Source: Mycobacterium sp. D16R12 | GTDB taxonomy: Bacteria > Actinomycetota > Actinomycetes > Mycobacteriales > Mycobacteriaceae | Direction: 5' to 3' | DNA length: 64,000 nt | Assembly (NCBI RefSeq): GCF_002013465.1 | Contig: NZ_MAFC01000009.1 | Coordinates: forward strand, 248,001 to 312,000 | Notes under the pieces: generated by a model | Seen by the model: only the letters and a program-made list of their open reading frames with translations | What the model was told of the DNA's origin: nothing | The model's database searches: none | Program-made: the position numbers and the translations under genes | Part shown: positions 52,549 through 61,572 of the stretch, one piece after another | How the letters are laid out: each line of letters starts with the position of its first letter | Position numbering within the stretch: position 1 is the stretch's first letter

Positions 52549-54138
52549 GTGACCGACACGATCGATGCGACCGCTATGTCTACGAGTCTTGACCAGCCTT
52601 ACCGTGCACGACGGCAGAATTGGTGTAACCAGCTGGCCCGGCACGCGCTCATGCAACCCAACGCCACGGCGATCCGGTATCTGGGGCGCAGCATCTCCTG
52701 GGGAGAGCTGAACCAGCGTGTGCAATCGCTGGCCGATGCGCTGTCGCGCCGCGGTGTCGGATTCGGCGACCGCGTGCTCATCCTCATGCTCAACCGCCCC
52801 GAGTACGTCGAATCATGGCTGGCCATCAACGAACTGGGAGCCATCGCGATCCCGGTGAATTTCCGCATGACGCCGCCGGAGGTGGCGTTCCTGGTCGAGA
52901 ACAGTGGGGCCAAGGTCGCGATCACCGAGACAGTGCTGGCTCCGGTGGCGGCCGCGGTACGCCAACAGGTGTCCGCGTTGGAGACGGTCATCATCGCCGG
53001 CTCGGAGTCCGCGGACGGTGCTCTCGGATACGAAGAGGTCATAGCCGAAGTTGGTGACGCGCATGCAGAAGTGGATCTGCCCGGCGATACTCCCGCGCTC
53101 ATCATGTACACCTCCGGCACGACGGGCCGGCCCAAGGGCGCGGTGCTGACGCACCTCAATCTGTCCGGACAGGCGATGAGCTATCTGCTGAGCACCACTG
53201 TCGACCTGAATTCCGATGTGGGGTTCATTGGCGTCCCCATGTTCCACATCGCCGGCGTGGGCAACATGATCACCGGCTTGTTGCTGGGCCTACCCACGGT
53301 CATTCACCCCCTGGGAGCCTTTGATCCGGGCGTTCTGCTGGACGTTCTGGAGTCCGAGGGTGTCACCGGAATCTTCCTGGTCCCTGCTCAGTGGCAAGCG
53401 GTCTGCGCGGCGCAGCAGGCAAACCCGCGCAAGGTCAAACTCAAGACGCTCTCCTGGGGGGCGGCCCCCGCGAGCGATGTGCTGCTGCGGACGATGTCCG
53501 AGACGTTCCCCGACGCCAGGATCTTGGCCGCGTTCGGACAGACCGAGATGTCGCCGGTCACCTGCATGCTCATGGGAGAAGACGCCATCCGGAAGATGGG
53601 TTCCGTTGGCCGGGTGATTCCGACGGTGTCTGCGCGTGTTGTGGACGACAACATGAACGATGTGCCGGTCGGTGAGGTCGGGGAGATTGTCTATCGGGCC
53701 CCGACGCTGATGCAGGGCTACTGGAACAACCCCGAGGCGACGGCCGATGCGTTCGCGGGTGGCTGGTTCCACTCCGGTGACCTGGTCCGTCAGGACGCGG
53801 ACGGTTTCGTGTGGGTGGTGGACCGTAAGAAGGACATGATCATCTCCGGCGGAGAGAACATCTATTGCGCGGAGGTGGAGAACGCGCTCGCCGAGCACGA
53901 GCAAATCGCCGAGGTGGCGGTGATCGGCAGGCCGCACGAGAAGTGGGGCGAAGTGCCGGTGGCGGTGGCAGCCATCCATGGAGAGGCTCTGACCATCGGT
54001 GATCTCGATGGATTTCTCACCGAGCGGCTGGCCCGCTACAAGCACCCCAAGGATCTCGTGGTCGTGGATGCGCTACCGCGCAACCCCTCGGGCAAGGTTC
54101 TCAAAAACGAGCTGCGCAAGCAGTTCGGTGGTAGTTGA
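52549..54138 (+). CDS. fadD5: Fatty-acyl-CoA synthetase FadD5
   Basis: A 529-residue AMP-forming acyl-CoA ligase. P-loop motif YTSGTTGRPKGAVLTH, adenine motif FGQTEMSPVTCM, hinge region DRKKDMIISGGENIYCAEVE and the catalytic lysine in NPSGKVLKNE are all present. The sequence closely matches M. tuberculosis FadD5, the first gene of the mce1 operon, which activates imported fatty acids. Here it is followed by an mceA-F set without yrbE genes after a 220-base gap. Confidence 0.93.
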   Translation: MTDTIDATAMSTSLDQPYRARRQNWCNQLARHALMQPNATAIRYLGRSISWGELNQRVQSLADALSRRGVGFGDRVLILMLNRPEYVESWLAINELGAIAIPVNFRMTPPEVAFLVENSGAKVAITETVLAPVAAAVRQQVSALETVIIAGSESADGALGYEEVIAEVGDAHAEVDLPGDTPALIMYTSGTTGRPKGAVLTHLNLSGQAMSYLLSTTVDLNSDVGFIGVPMFHIAGVGNMITGLLLGLPTVIHPLGAFDPGVLLDVLESEGVTGIFLVPAQWQAVCAAQQANPRKVKLKTLSWGAAPASDVLLRTMSETFPDARILAAFGQTEMSPVTCMLMGEDAIRKMGSVGRVIPTVSARVVDDNMNDVPVGEVGEIVYRAPTLMQGYWNNPEATADAFAGGWFHSGDLVRQDADGFVWVVDRKKDMIISGGENIYCAEVENALAEHEQIAEVAVIGRPHEKWGEVPVAVAAIHGEALTIGDLDGFLTERLARYKHPKDLVVVDALPRNPSGKVLKNELRKQFGGS

Positions 54139-54192
54139 TAGCAAACATGAATCTGGATTCAGAAAAGTTTGGTAAAGCGTAATACGTAGAAC

Positions 54193-54207
54193 TGTACGTA
54201 ATGTACA
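54193..54207. promoter_or_regulatory. Inverted repeat upstream of the second mce operon
   Basis: TGTAC-GTAAT-GTACA is a 5-5-5 inverted repeat inside an AT-rich stretch (54140-54215), with further TACGTA copies around it. It lies where a separate promoter for the mce set would be expected. No regulator can be named. Confidence 0.4.
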
Positions 54208-54241
54208 TTCCTGTAATCGCCGTCACATCGGAGGGGTTGGC

Positions 54242-54298
54242 GTGACCGAACCTGTAGATATTTGCAGGCCGCGTTTGCTGACGAAAGGGACCTGGTGA
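54242..54298 (+). CDS. Possible leader peptide 1 before mceA2 (18 aa)
   Basis: A GTG-started frame of 18 codons (VTEPVDICRPRLLTKGTW) is preceded by GGAGGGG at 54230-54236, a strong ribosome binding site with five-base spacing. Its stop overlaps the next small frame by one base (TGATG). It could be a leader peptide or the remnant of a lost yrbE gene; the sequence itself shows no similarity I can name. Confidence 0.35.
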   Translation: MTEPVDICRPRLLTKGTW

Positions 54299-54375
54299 TG
54301 CCTCGGATGCTGTGGTGGCGCCGCATCGACGCGCGTCCAGATGCCGAAGGAGGTCGGTGTGCCGAACTCCTTTGA
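54298..54375 (+). CDS. Possible leader peptide 2 before mceA2 (25 aa)
   Basis: An ATG-started frame of 25 codons begins at the stop of the 18-codon frame and runs 17 bases into mceA2 in another frame. The arrangement could couple translation to mceA2. The peptide has no recognised motif. It may equally be a by-product of a deletion that removed the permease genes. Confidence 0.3.
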   Translation: MPRMLWWRRIDARPDAEGGRCAELL

Positions 54376-55891
54376 GTCCGACGGCCGCGGTCCGTCGGAC
54401 CGACAGCTGCTGCTGTGCGGCGTGGCGATCGCCCTCGTGGCCGCCCTGATAGGCACTGCCCTGGTCATCAAGTCGACCGGCCGGTTCAACAACTACGTGC
54501 GTGTGGAGGCAGAACTCACGAACGTAGGAGACGGCCTTCCCGCGAAGTCGGACGTCAAATTCCAGGGCGTGCTCGTGGGTTCGGTCAACGATCTGACCCC
54601 CTCGCAGCGCGGTAGGCCCAATGTCGTTCACATCGATCTGAAACCCGATCTGGCGCCCACGATTCCGCGGTCGGTCACTGCCAGAGTGGTCCCCAGTAAC
54701 GTCTTCGCGGTTTCTTCGGTGGAGCTTGTCGACCACGGCCCCGGTGCGGCCATCACCAATGGAACCGTTATCGGCGAGGACACCGAGCTCCCGACGGTGC
54801 TGTTCCAGACGACCATCAGCAAGCTGCGCGACATCCTGCTGGCCAACGGGCGCGGCCGCAACGACGATTCCGTGGGCATCTTCGCCGTCATCGCCGCGGC
54901 GACGGAGGGCCGGCGTGCGACTCTTCTGAACGCGGCCGGGCAACTGACCAGGATCATCGACCAACTCAACGACGTCGTCGCGACGGATACCGGCCCGTCG
55001 ACCCTGTCTGCGCTCCTGAACGCGACCAAGGGGCTATCGACAACCGCCCCGGAGCTCGTCGATGCGCTGCATCAAGCGGTTAAGCCCATGCAGACGCTGG
55101 CCGAAAGGCGAGACCAGTTACAGACTCTGCTCAACGCCGGATTGCACACCACCGGTATCGTCCGGCAGTCGTTGGACAACCAGACCGACCGGATGATCGA
55201 CATCACCACCAAGCTGACCCCGGTCGTCGGTGTGCTCGCGCAGAACTCGGTGCACTTCCTGCCGATCGCGGCGCGACTGAAGGTGTTCTCCGACAAGTTT
55301 TTCAGCGACGTGTGGGATCCGGAAAGAGACGTCGTCAACATTCGGGGAAATCTGTCCTTCACGCCGTCGACGATGTACACCCGCGCCGATTGCCCGCGGT
55401 ACGGGGAGCTGAAGGGGCCGAGCTGCTTCACCGCGCCCGAGCTGGTGGTGCGCCCGGATCTTCCCGAAGTACTGCTGCCGCAGAACTTCAAGCCACCGCC
55501 CGATCTTGCGCCGCCGCCGGGGACCGAGGTCGGTCCGGACGGGAATTTGATCGTCACCGGGCCGCCGCTGCACAACCCGTCTCCCAACTTGCAGGATCCC
55601 AACCCGCCGTTGCCGTGGTGGCAGCCCAATCCGTCACCGCGTGTCCCCGGCACCGCGGATCCTGATGACGCCGAACCGCCACCAGTGCCCGGCGGCGCGG
55701 CCCCCGCTGCTACTGCGCCCGCTTCGTTCGGTGGGGCCGTTGGGCCGATCGGAAGTAAGACCGAACGTGAGCAACTGGGCATGATCACCGGAAACACGGC
55801 AACCTCGTCCACCCAGCTGCTGCTGGGTCCGGTCGCGCGCGGTACCAAACCCGTTGTGGCCCAGCAGGCCCAGGCGGGGGGACAGCGATGA
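54359..55891 (+). CDS. mceA: MCE family protein MceA (operon 2, yrbE-less)
   Basis: A 510-residue paralogue of the MceA at 23888. It has a membrane anchor at about 14-36, an MCE domain (GLPAKSDVKFQGVLVGSV), a helical region and a proline-rich tail from about 385. The C-terminal block LGPVARGT is shared with operon 1. GTG 54359 after GGAGG is preferred over ATG 54341. No YrbE permease gene precedes it, unlike nearly all mce operons, so it needs a permease from another locus or works differently. Confidence 0.9.
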   Translation: MPNSFESDGRGPSDRQLLLCGVAIALVAALIGTALVIKSTGRFNNYVRVEAELTNVGDGLPAKSDVKFQGVLVGSVNDLTPSQRGRPNVVHIDLKPDLAPTIPRSVTARVVPSNVFAVSSVELVDHGPGAAITNGTVIGEDTELPTVLFQTTISKLRDILLANGRGRNDDSVGIFAVIAAATEGRRATLLNAAGQLTRIIDQLNDVVATDTGPSTLSALLNATKGLSTTAPELVDALHQAVKPMQTLAERRDQLQTLLNAGLHTTGIVRQSLDNQTDRMIDITTKLTPVVGVLAQNSVHFLPIAARLKVFSDKFFSDVWDPERDVVNIRGNLSFTPSTMYTRADCPRYGELKGPSCFTAPELVVRPDLPEVLLPQNFKPPPDLAPPPGTEVGPDGNLIVTGPPLHNPSPNLQDPNPPLPWWQPNPSPRVPGTADPDDAEPPPVPGGAAPAATAPASFGGAVGPIGSKTEREQLGMITGNTATSSTQLLLGPVARGTKPVVAQQAQAGGQR

Positions 55892-56943
55892 AATTTCGTG
55901 GACCGTTGATTGGTCTGTCGGTATTCATGGTGATCGCGGTGGCGATGACGTGGCTGGTGTACGCCACCCTGCGTCGCGAGGTCGCGGGATCGACCTACGC
56001 CTATGCCGCGATGTTCACCGACGTCACCGGGTTGCGCGACGGGGATGACGTGCGCGTGGCGGGTGTTCGGGTCGGACGCATCGAATCGGTCGCGATCGAC
56101 GGTGATCTGGCCAAGGTGGAATTCCGGGTACAGACCGAGCAGCCGTTGTACGGCAACACGATTGCGACGATCACGTACCAGAACATCGTCGGTCAGCGTT
56201 ATCTCGGACTGTCCCTTGGCAAGACCGGCAGTACCGATCGACTCAAGCCGGGCAGCGTGATCCCCGTGGAGCAGACGGAGCCGTCCTTCGACATCGGCAT
56301 GCTGTTGCACGGATTTGAACCCCTTTTCAGCGTGCTCGATCCCACCGAGGTCGACAACCTCACCGATGGTGTCGTCAAGTCTCTACAAGGGGACAGCGGC
56401 TCGATCGTCGGTCTGGTTGACCAGACATCGCGACTCACCGAGACCTTCGCGGGCCGCGACAAGGTTCTCGACGATGTGATCACCAATCTCAACGGCCTGA
56501 CGAAAACCCTCGCTGGACAAAATAAGAATCTGGACAGCGTGTTGACGCACACACGTGAGATGGTGGCGGTCCTGGACAGCCGCCGCGCAGGGTTGGTGGA
56601 TTCGATCGGCTCGACGGGTTTCGCGGTACGTCGGCTGTCGAAGATATCGGACACGGTGTATCCGCAACTCAACCAAATTCTCTACCGGGAACCGGGATTC
56701 GTCAGTCACCTGAACGCCGTCGAACCCCAGCTTGCCTTCACGGGCGCCAATCTGCCGCTACTCCTCAAGGGTGTTGCGCGAACCACCCAAGAGGGCGCGT
56801 TCATCAACGGATACGTCTGCGATCTCAACATCACCGGGTTCTTCCCCGGACTCAACGACGTCGTTCCGATCATCGTGAATGCCGCCACCCCCGGTAACAA
56901 GGCTCAATACACTCCGAAATGCAGGAACCTGGCAGATGGATAA
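55888..56943 (+). CDS. mceB: MCE family protein MceB (operon 2)
   Basis: A 351-residue Mce subunit, clearly paralogous to the one at 25402: the MCE domain reads AMFTDVTGLRDGDDVRVAGVRVGRIESV. The helical tail and the C-terminal cysteines (YVCDLNITGFFPG, KYTPKC-like end) are kept. It overlaps mceA by four bases and mceC by eight. Confidence 0.92.
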   Translation: MKFRGPLIGLSVFMVIAVAMTWLVYATLRREVAGSTYAYAAMFTDVTGLRDGDDVRVAGVRVGRIESVAIDGDLAKVEFRVQTEQPLYGNTIATITYQNIVGQRYLGLSLGKTGSTDRLKPGSVIPVEQTEPSFDIGMLLHGFEPLFSVLDPTEVDNLTDGVVKSLQGDSGSIVGLVDQTSRLTETFAGRDKVLDDVITNLNGLTKTLAGQNKNLDSVLTHTREMVAVLDSRRAGLVDSIGSTGFAVRRLSKISDTVYPQLNQILYREPGFVSHLNAVEPQLAFTGANLPLLLKGVARTTQEGAFINGYVCDLNITGFFPGLNDVVPIIVNAATPGNKAQYTPKCRNLADG

Positions 56944-57982
56944 ACCCACAGTGTGGCAACGTATTTCGCGACGCCCTGTCGAGACATACAACAAGATCTG
57001 GTTGGGCGCAATAGCGTTGGCGGTGATCGGCTCCCTGGTGGGGGCGATGCTGCTGGTGAAGGCAATCGGCGTCGGTTACAGCCACTACACCGGGGAGTTC
57101 CTGCAGGCGGCGTCGCTGCAACCGGGGGCCAATGTGTCGTATGCGGGAGTCCCGGTGGGGAACGTCACGAGTGTCGAGCTGGCGGGCGACCACATCGAAG
57201 TCGGTATGCGGGTCCGCGACGACATCACCCTGCGTAAGGACGCCAAAGCGTCGATCAAGATCACCACGATTCTCGGCAATCAGTACGTGGAGTTACGCAA
57301 CGGCGGTGAGGGTGTGTTGCCCAACCGTCGAATCGATCTTGCGCACACCGATGTTCCGTACGACCTACAGGCCACACTCCAGGACGCAGCCGCCACTTTC
57401 GAACAGGTAGACGCCGACAAGATCGCGGAGTCTGTGGGGATACTGGGTAAACAGCTCGAGGGCTTACCCGCTGTGCTGCCGCAGGCGATGGAGAACATTC
57501 AGACGCTGTCGTCGGTGATATCGCATCGCCGCGATCAGATCGGCACACTGTTGGCCAGTACCGAGTTGGTGTCGGGCACTCTGTACCGGCAACAGGGCGA
57601 TATCGGCAAACTGATCGTTCAGGGCCGTGATCTGCTCGGCGAGTTCGTTTCTCGGCAAGCGAGTTTCCACTCCATGATGCGCGCGGTGACCGAGCTGACG
57701 AACTTCCTGAGCAAGGTTGTCGTCAAGGACAGGCGCGCGGTCGATGCGCTCATCGCCGATGTGAAGACCTTCAGCAATTTGATCGGTGGCCATGATGACC
57801 TGTTCCGGAGCATTCTGCAGGTGACGGCGGTCGCGGCCCGGAACTTCACCAATCTCACGGGTTACGGAAACGCACTCGAGCTGAGCGCGCCCGGTGGTCT
57901 CGCGGTGGATTCGTGGATGTGCGCGATCAGTGGACGAGCCAAGCAGTTCAACATGATCCCGTACTTCAAGGACTGCCAATGA
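56936..57982 (+). CDS. mceC: MCE family protein MceC (operon 2)
   Basis: A 348-residue Mce subunit with an anchor at about 23-44 and an MCE domain (AASLQPGANVSYAGVPVGNV). The helical tail ends in SWMCAISGRAKQFNMIPYFKDC, as in operon 1. ATG 56936 overlaps the mceB stop; the open frame upstream lies inside mceB and is not used. Confidence 0.92.
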   Translation: MDKPTVWQRISRRPVETYNKIWLGAIALAVIGSLVGAMLLVKAIGVGYSHYTGEFLQAASLQPGANVSYAGVPVGNVTSVELAGDHIEVGMRVRDDITLRKDAKASIKITTILGNQYVELRNGGEGVLPNRRIDLAHTDVPYDLQATLQDAAATFEQVDADKIAESVGILGKQLEGLPAVLPQAMENIQTLSSVISHRRDQIGTLLASTELVSGTLYRQQGDIGKLIVQGRDLLGEFVSRQASFHSMMRAVTELTNFLSKVVVKDRRAVDALIADVKTFSNLIGGHDDLFRSILQVTAVAARNFTNLTGYGNALELSAPGGLAVDSWMCAISGRAKQFNMIPYFKDCQ

Positions 57983-59112
57983 GCACACCGATAAGCACAC
58001 GGACGCGGCGAGTCATCTGGATCGCGGGGGCACTGGCCGTGGTGGTCGCGGTGGTGGTGGCGGCCGTCGGGTGGACCTACGTGCGTGAGCGGATCAACAG
58101 GCTCACCGTCACGGCCCAATTCGAATCGGTCTCCGGCCTCTATCCCGATAACAAGGTGTCGGTGCTCGGCATGCCGATCGGCAAGGTCACGAAGATCACC
58201 TCGCGTGGTACCTACATGGAAGTTGAATTCGAAGTCGACTCGAAGGTCAAGGTGCCGGCAGACGCCAAGGCTGTCACGGTGTCCACCTCGATTCTTACCG
58301 ATCGTCACATCGAACTGACACCTGTCTATCGTGGTGGACCGACGCTCAAGGACGGGGACGTCATCGGGCTGGACCGCACGAAGACGCCCGTGGAATTCGA
58401 CCGGGTGCTGGCCATGATCGACAGGCTCTCCAAGGCGATGAAGGGCGACGGTAAGGGCGGCGGGCCACTCGCGGATGTTGTGAACAACAGCGCCAATGCG
58501 CTGTCCGGAAACGGTGAGTTGATGAGGGCCTCGCTGGACGAGTTGTCCAAGGCGCTTCGTCTGAGTGCCGACGGCGGTGCGATGACTCGCGATCAGCTGA
58601 CCAAGATCATCACCCGCCTCAGTTCGCTTTTCGATGCCGCGGCACGTAATGACCAGAACATCCGGGATTTCTCCTCCCAGGTGCGGCAGTTGTCCCAGGT
58701 GCTCGATCAGGAGCAGCTGGGATCGGGCACCACCGGCAAACAGCTGAATAACATTCTGCTGCAAGCAGGTTCACTGCTAGAGCAGAATCGCGATGCCATC
58801 AAACAATCGGTCGGTAACTCCAACCAGATCGCCCAGGCGATTTACGACAACCGGCGGGAGTTATCGGAAGGGTTCGACCTGCTTCCCATGATGGCGGACA
58901 ACGTCTACAACATCGTCGACCCCATCAACAACGTGGTGCGTGCCCATGTGCCGGTGGACAGGTTGTTGTTCGACACCCAGGCCGCCAAGGAGATCTGCAA
59001 TCTCATGGGTCTGCGCCAACTGGGATGCAGCACAGGCACCCTGCAGGACTACGGACCCGATTTCGGATTGACGTATGTGCTCGACGGTCTCGCGGCGATG
59101 GGGCAGAAATGA
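57979..59112 (+). CDS. mceD: MCE family protein MceD (operon 2)
   Basis: A 377-residue Mce subunit: an anchor at about 13-33, MCE domain with SGLYPDNKVSVLGMPIGKV, and a helical tail ending in ICNLMGLRQLGCSTGTLQDY, almost the same as in operon 1. It starts within the mceC stop (ATGA). Confidence 0.92.
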   Translation: MSTPISTRTRRVIWIAGALAVVVAVVVAAVGWTYVRERINRLTVTAQFESVSGLYPDNKVSVLGMPIGKVTKITSRGTYMEVEFEVDSKVKVPADAKAVTVSTSILTDRHIELTPVYRGGPTLKDGDVIGLDRTKTPVEFDRVLAMIDRLSKAMKGDGKGGGPLADVVNNSANALSGNGELMRASLDELSKALRLSADGGAMTRDQLTKIITRLSSLFDAAARNDQNIRDFSSQVRQLSQVLDQEQLGSGTTGKQLNNILLQAGSLLEQNRDAIKQSVGNSNQIAQAIYDNRRELSEGFDLLPMMADNVYNIVDPINNVVRAHVPVDRLLFDTQAAKEICNLMGLRQLGCSTGTLQDYGPDFGLTYVLDGLAAMGQK

Positions 59113-60317
59113 ACCGATGGCAAAGATACGCAGGGGCCGCGGCGGTTCTCGCTGTGCTGCTGACGAGCGGCTGCAGCACTAACGGTCTTGCCAGCCTCCC
59201 GCTTCCGGCACCGGGCATGACGGGCGGTTCGTATGGCCTGACGGCAGTGTTCACCAACATCTTGAACCTGCCGTCGCGTGCCAAGGTGAAACTGGGCGGA
59301 GCCGATGTCGGCGAGGTCGATTCCATGAGCACCACCAACTACACCGCCGTGGTCACGATGCGGATCCGTTCGGATGTGGAGATTCCCAAGGGGACCACCG
59401 TGGAGTTGCGCACCGCGACGCCGCTGGGCGACGTCTTCGTCGCGCTGAAACCGCCGCACCCCGCCGACGCCAGCGCACCCCTCCTGCGCGACGGGGACAC
59501 GATTGGTCTGGATTCGACCACCGCCGCCGCGACGGTGGAGGCGGTGCTGAGTTCGGCGGCCATCATCGTCAACGGCGGTGCGGTACGCAATCTGACCGGC
59601 ACGATCAACGGCCTCGGTCGCGCCACCGGGCCCAACGGTGCGGCGTTCGGCGATCTGATCGGAAAGTCGAACCGGCTGCTGGGCACTCTCAACGCCCGGT
59701 CCGGTCAGCTGGATTCCGCGCTGCGGGACACCGCACAGCTTGCCGCTGAGATGAATACGCGGCACGAGACGCTCTCGGAGCTGTTGGTCGCTGCCGCGCC
59801 TGCCACGGACACCCTGTCGGCCAATGCATCGAATATCGCAGACCTCGCCGACCAGGTGGGTGCGGTGACCAAGCAGCTCTCCAAGTTCCCCTCGATCGCG
59901 GGTACCGACACCAGCGGCCGCAGTGTCATCGCCGATTTCAATACTCTGGCGGGTTCATTCAATGACATCGCGGTCAGTCCCGACACCAGCTTTGCCGCGC
60001 TCAATCGGCTGATGCCCCCCATCATCAAGATCATGGCAGGCTCGGCATTCGCCGCCCGGGTATCAATAGACAAACTGGTGCTGGGATCGATACCCGATAT
60101 CGGCTACCAGGGTGATCCGGGGCTGCATGGCCCGAAGCGCTATGACTGGGCCAAATTGGTCGGATCGTTCAAGTACACCCTGTGGCGCCTGCAGGAGCGT
60201 GTTGTGGGTAAGGGACCCGACGCTCCGGCAATTCCGGTGCGCCCGAGTCCGACCGAGCCCGGAGTCATCGAACCGATACCGGGCGCTGTGCCCGTACCCC
60301 AGGGGCCGCCGCGATGA
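59109..60317 (+). CDS. mceE: MCE family lipoprotein MceE (operon 2)
   Basis: A 402-residue predicted lipoprotein with a short signal peptide and lipobox LLTSGC (acceptor C22). The MCE domain (AKVKLGGADVGEVDSM) and helical tail match MceE of operon 1. The start overlaps the mceD stop by four bases. Confidence 0.92.
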   Translation: MNRWQRYAGAAAVLAVLLTSGCSTNGLASLPLPAPGMTGGSYGLTAVFTNILNLPSRAKVKLGGADVGEVDSMSTTNYTAVVTMRIRSDVEIPKGTTVELRTATPLGDVFVALKPPHPADASAPLLRDGDTIGLDSTTAAATVEAVLSSAAIIVNGGAVRNLTGTINGLGRATGPNGAAFGDLIGKSNRLLGTLNARSGQLDSALRDTAQLAAEMNTRHETLSELLVAAAPATDTLSANASNIADLADQVGAVTKQLSKFPSIAGTDTSGRSVIADFNTLAGSFNDIAVSPDTSFAALNRLMPPIIKIMAGSAFAARVSIDKLVLGSIPDIGYQGDPGLHGPKRYDWAKLVGSFKYTLWRLQERVVGKGPDAPAIPVRPSPTEPGVIEPIPGAVPVPQGPPR

Positions 60318-61567
60318 TCAACGTACTGGCCAACACGGTGGTGGACGCCGTAAAGATGGGGCACCGCAACCGCTTCTGGCTGTCGGGGTTCGCCCTCGTG
60401 GCCACCCTGGCGGTGGCGTGCGCCTACCTGGCGGTGGGCGCGTTGCGCGCCAGGGCATTCGCCTCGACCTATGAGGTGTCGATCGAGCTGCCGGAGTCCG
60501 GTGGTTTGATCCCCAACCAGGATGTGGCGCTGCGCGGCATGCGGATTGGCCGGGTGGACTCGGTGACGCCTTCTCCTCGTGGACCGGTCGCGCTGATTCA
60601 TATCGAGTCCGACGTGAAGATTCCGGTGGGCAGTCCCGTGCGAGTATCCGGGCTTTCGCCGGCGGGTGAGCAGTACGTCGACTTCGCGCCGGTGACGACG
60701 ACCGGCCCATACTTGGACAACGGCAGTGTGATCGCCCGTGGGCAGGCGACTGTTCCGGTATCGCTCTCGAAGCTGCTTGCCAATGCCGATGGTGCTCTTG
60801 CACAGGCGGATCCGCAGAAGTTGGAGATCATCAAGAAGGAACTCCATCTCTCACGCGAGGCGCCGCGCAAGATGACCGACATCATCGACGGCGGCGTATT
60901 CCTCTTGTCGACACTGGATTCCGTGCTTCCGGAGACGGTCAGCGTTCTCAAGAAGAGCCGTGTGACGTTGTCCTCGTTTGCGGAGATGAACAACGGCCTC
61001 GCCACCACCACACAGGGCCTGAATCGGTCTCTAAACGGCGTGGCCCGCATGGATGGTGGCTTTCGCACGCTGATCGACAGGGTGCCCGGGCCGCTGGCGA
61101 CCACCGACGCTGTGTTCGCCGATAACTCCGACAGCATGGCGCAGCTGCTGGGGAACCTCACCACGGTGGCGCAGTTGTCCTACGTGCGCGTGCCGGCGCT
61201 CAATGCGCTGTTCCCGTCGTATCGCGGATCGGTGATCGAGGCGGTGGGCAACACCTTTTACGACCACGGCGTGTGGGCCACCGCCGACATATATCCCCGT
61301 TACACCTGCGACTACGGATATCCGCGTACTGCGGTATCGGCCGCCGATTACCCGGAGCCGTTCCTGTATGCGGGCTACTGCCGAGATGAGGACCCTGCGG
61401 TGCTCATACGCGGTGCCAAGAATGCCCCGCGGCCGGCCGATGACGATACCGCCGGCCCGCCCAAGGGCGCCGATTTGGGTAAGGTGGCCGACCCGACCCC
61501 CAAGGGGCGCTTCAGTATTCCCACACCGTACGGCGGACCTACGCTCCCGATCGAGCCACCGAAGTAG
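60314..61567 (+). CDS. mceF: MCE family protein MceF (operon 2)
   Basis: A 417-residue Mce subunit. The anchor is at about 20-40, the MCE domain reads GGLIPNQDVALRGMRIGRVDSV, and SGLSPAGEQYVDFAP is conserved. The C-terminal proline-rich tail is shorter than in operon 1. It is the last gene; no Mam gene follows. It converges on the NAGPA-domain gene with a five-base gap and no visible terminator. Confidence 0.92.
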   Translation: MINVLANTVVDAVKMGHRNRFWLSGFALVATLAVACAYLAVGALRARAFASTYEVSIELPESGGLIPNQDVALRGMRIGRVDSVTPSPRGPVALIHIESDVKIPVGSPVRVSGLSPAGEQYVDFAPVTTTGPYLDNGSVIARGQATVPVSLSKLLANADGALAQADPQKLEIIKKELHLSREAPRKMTDIIDGGVFLLSTLDSVLPETVSVLKKSRVTLSSFAEMNNGLATTTQGLNRSLNGVARMDGGFRTLIDRVPGPLATTDAVFADNSDSMAQLLGNLTTVAQLSYVRVPALNALFPSYRGSVIEAVGNTFYDHGVWATADIYPRYTCDYGYPRTAVSAADYPEPFLYAGYCRDEDPAVLIRGAKNAPRPADDDTAGPPKGADLGKVADPTPKGRFSIPTPYGGPTLPIEPPK

Positions 61568-61572
61568 GTGGC

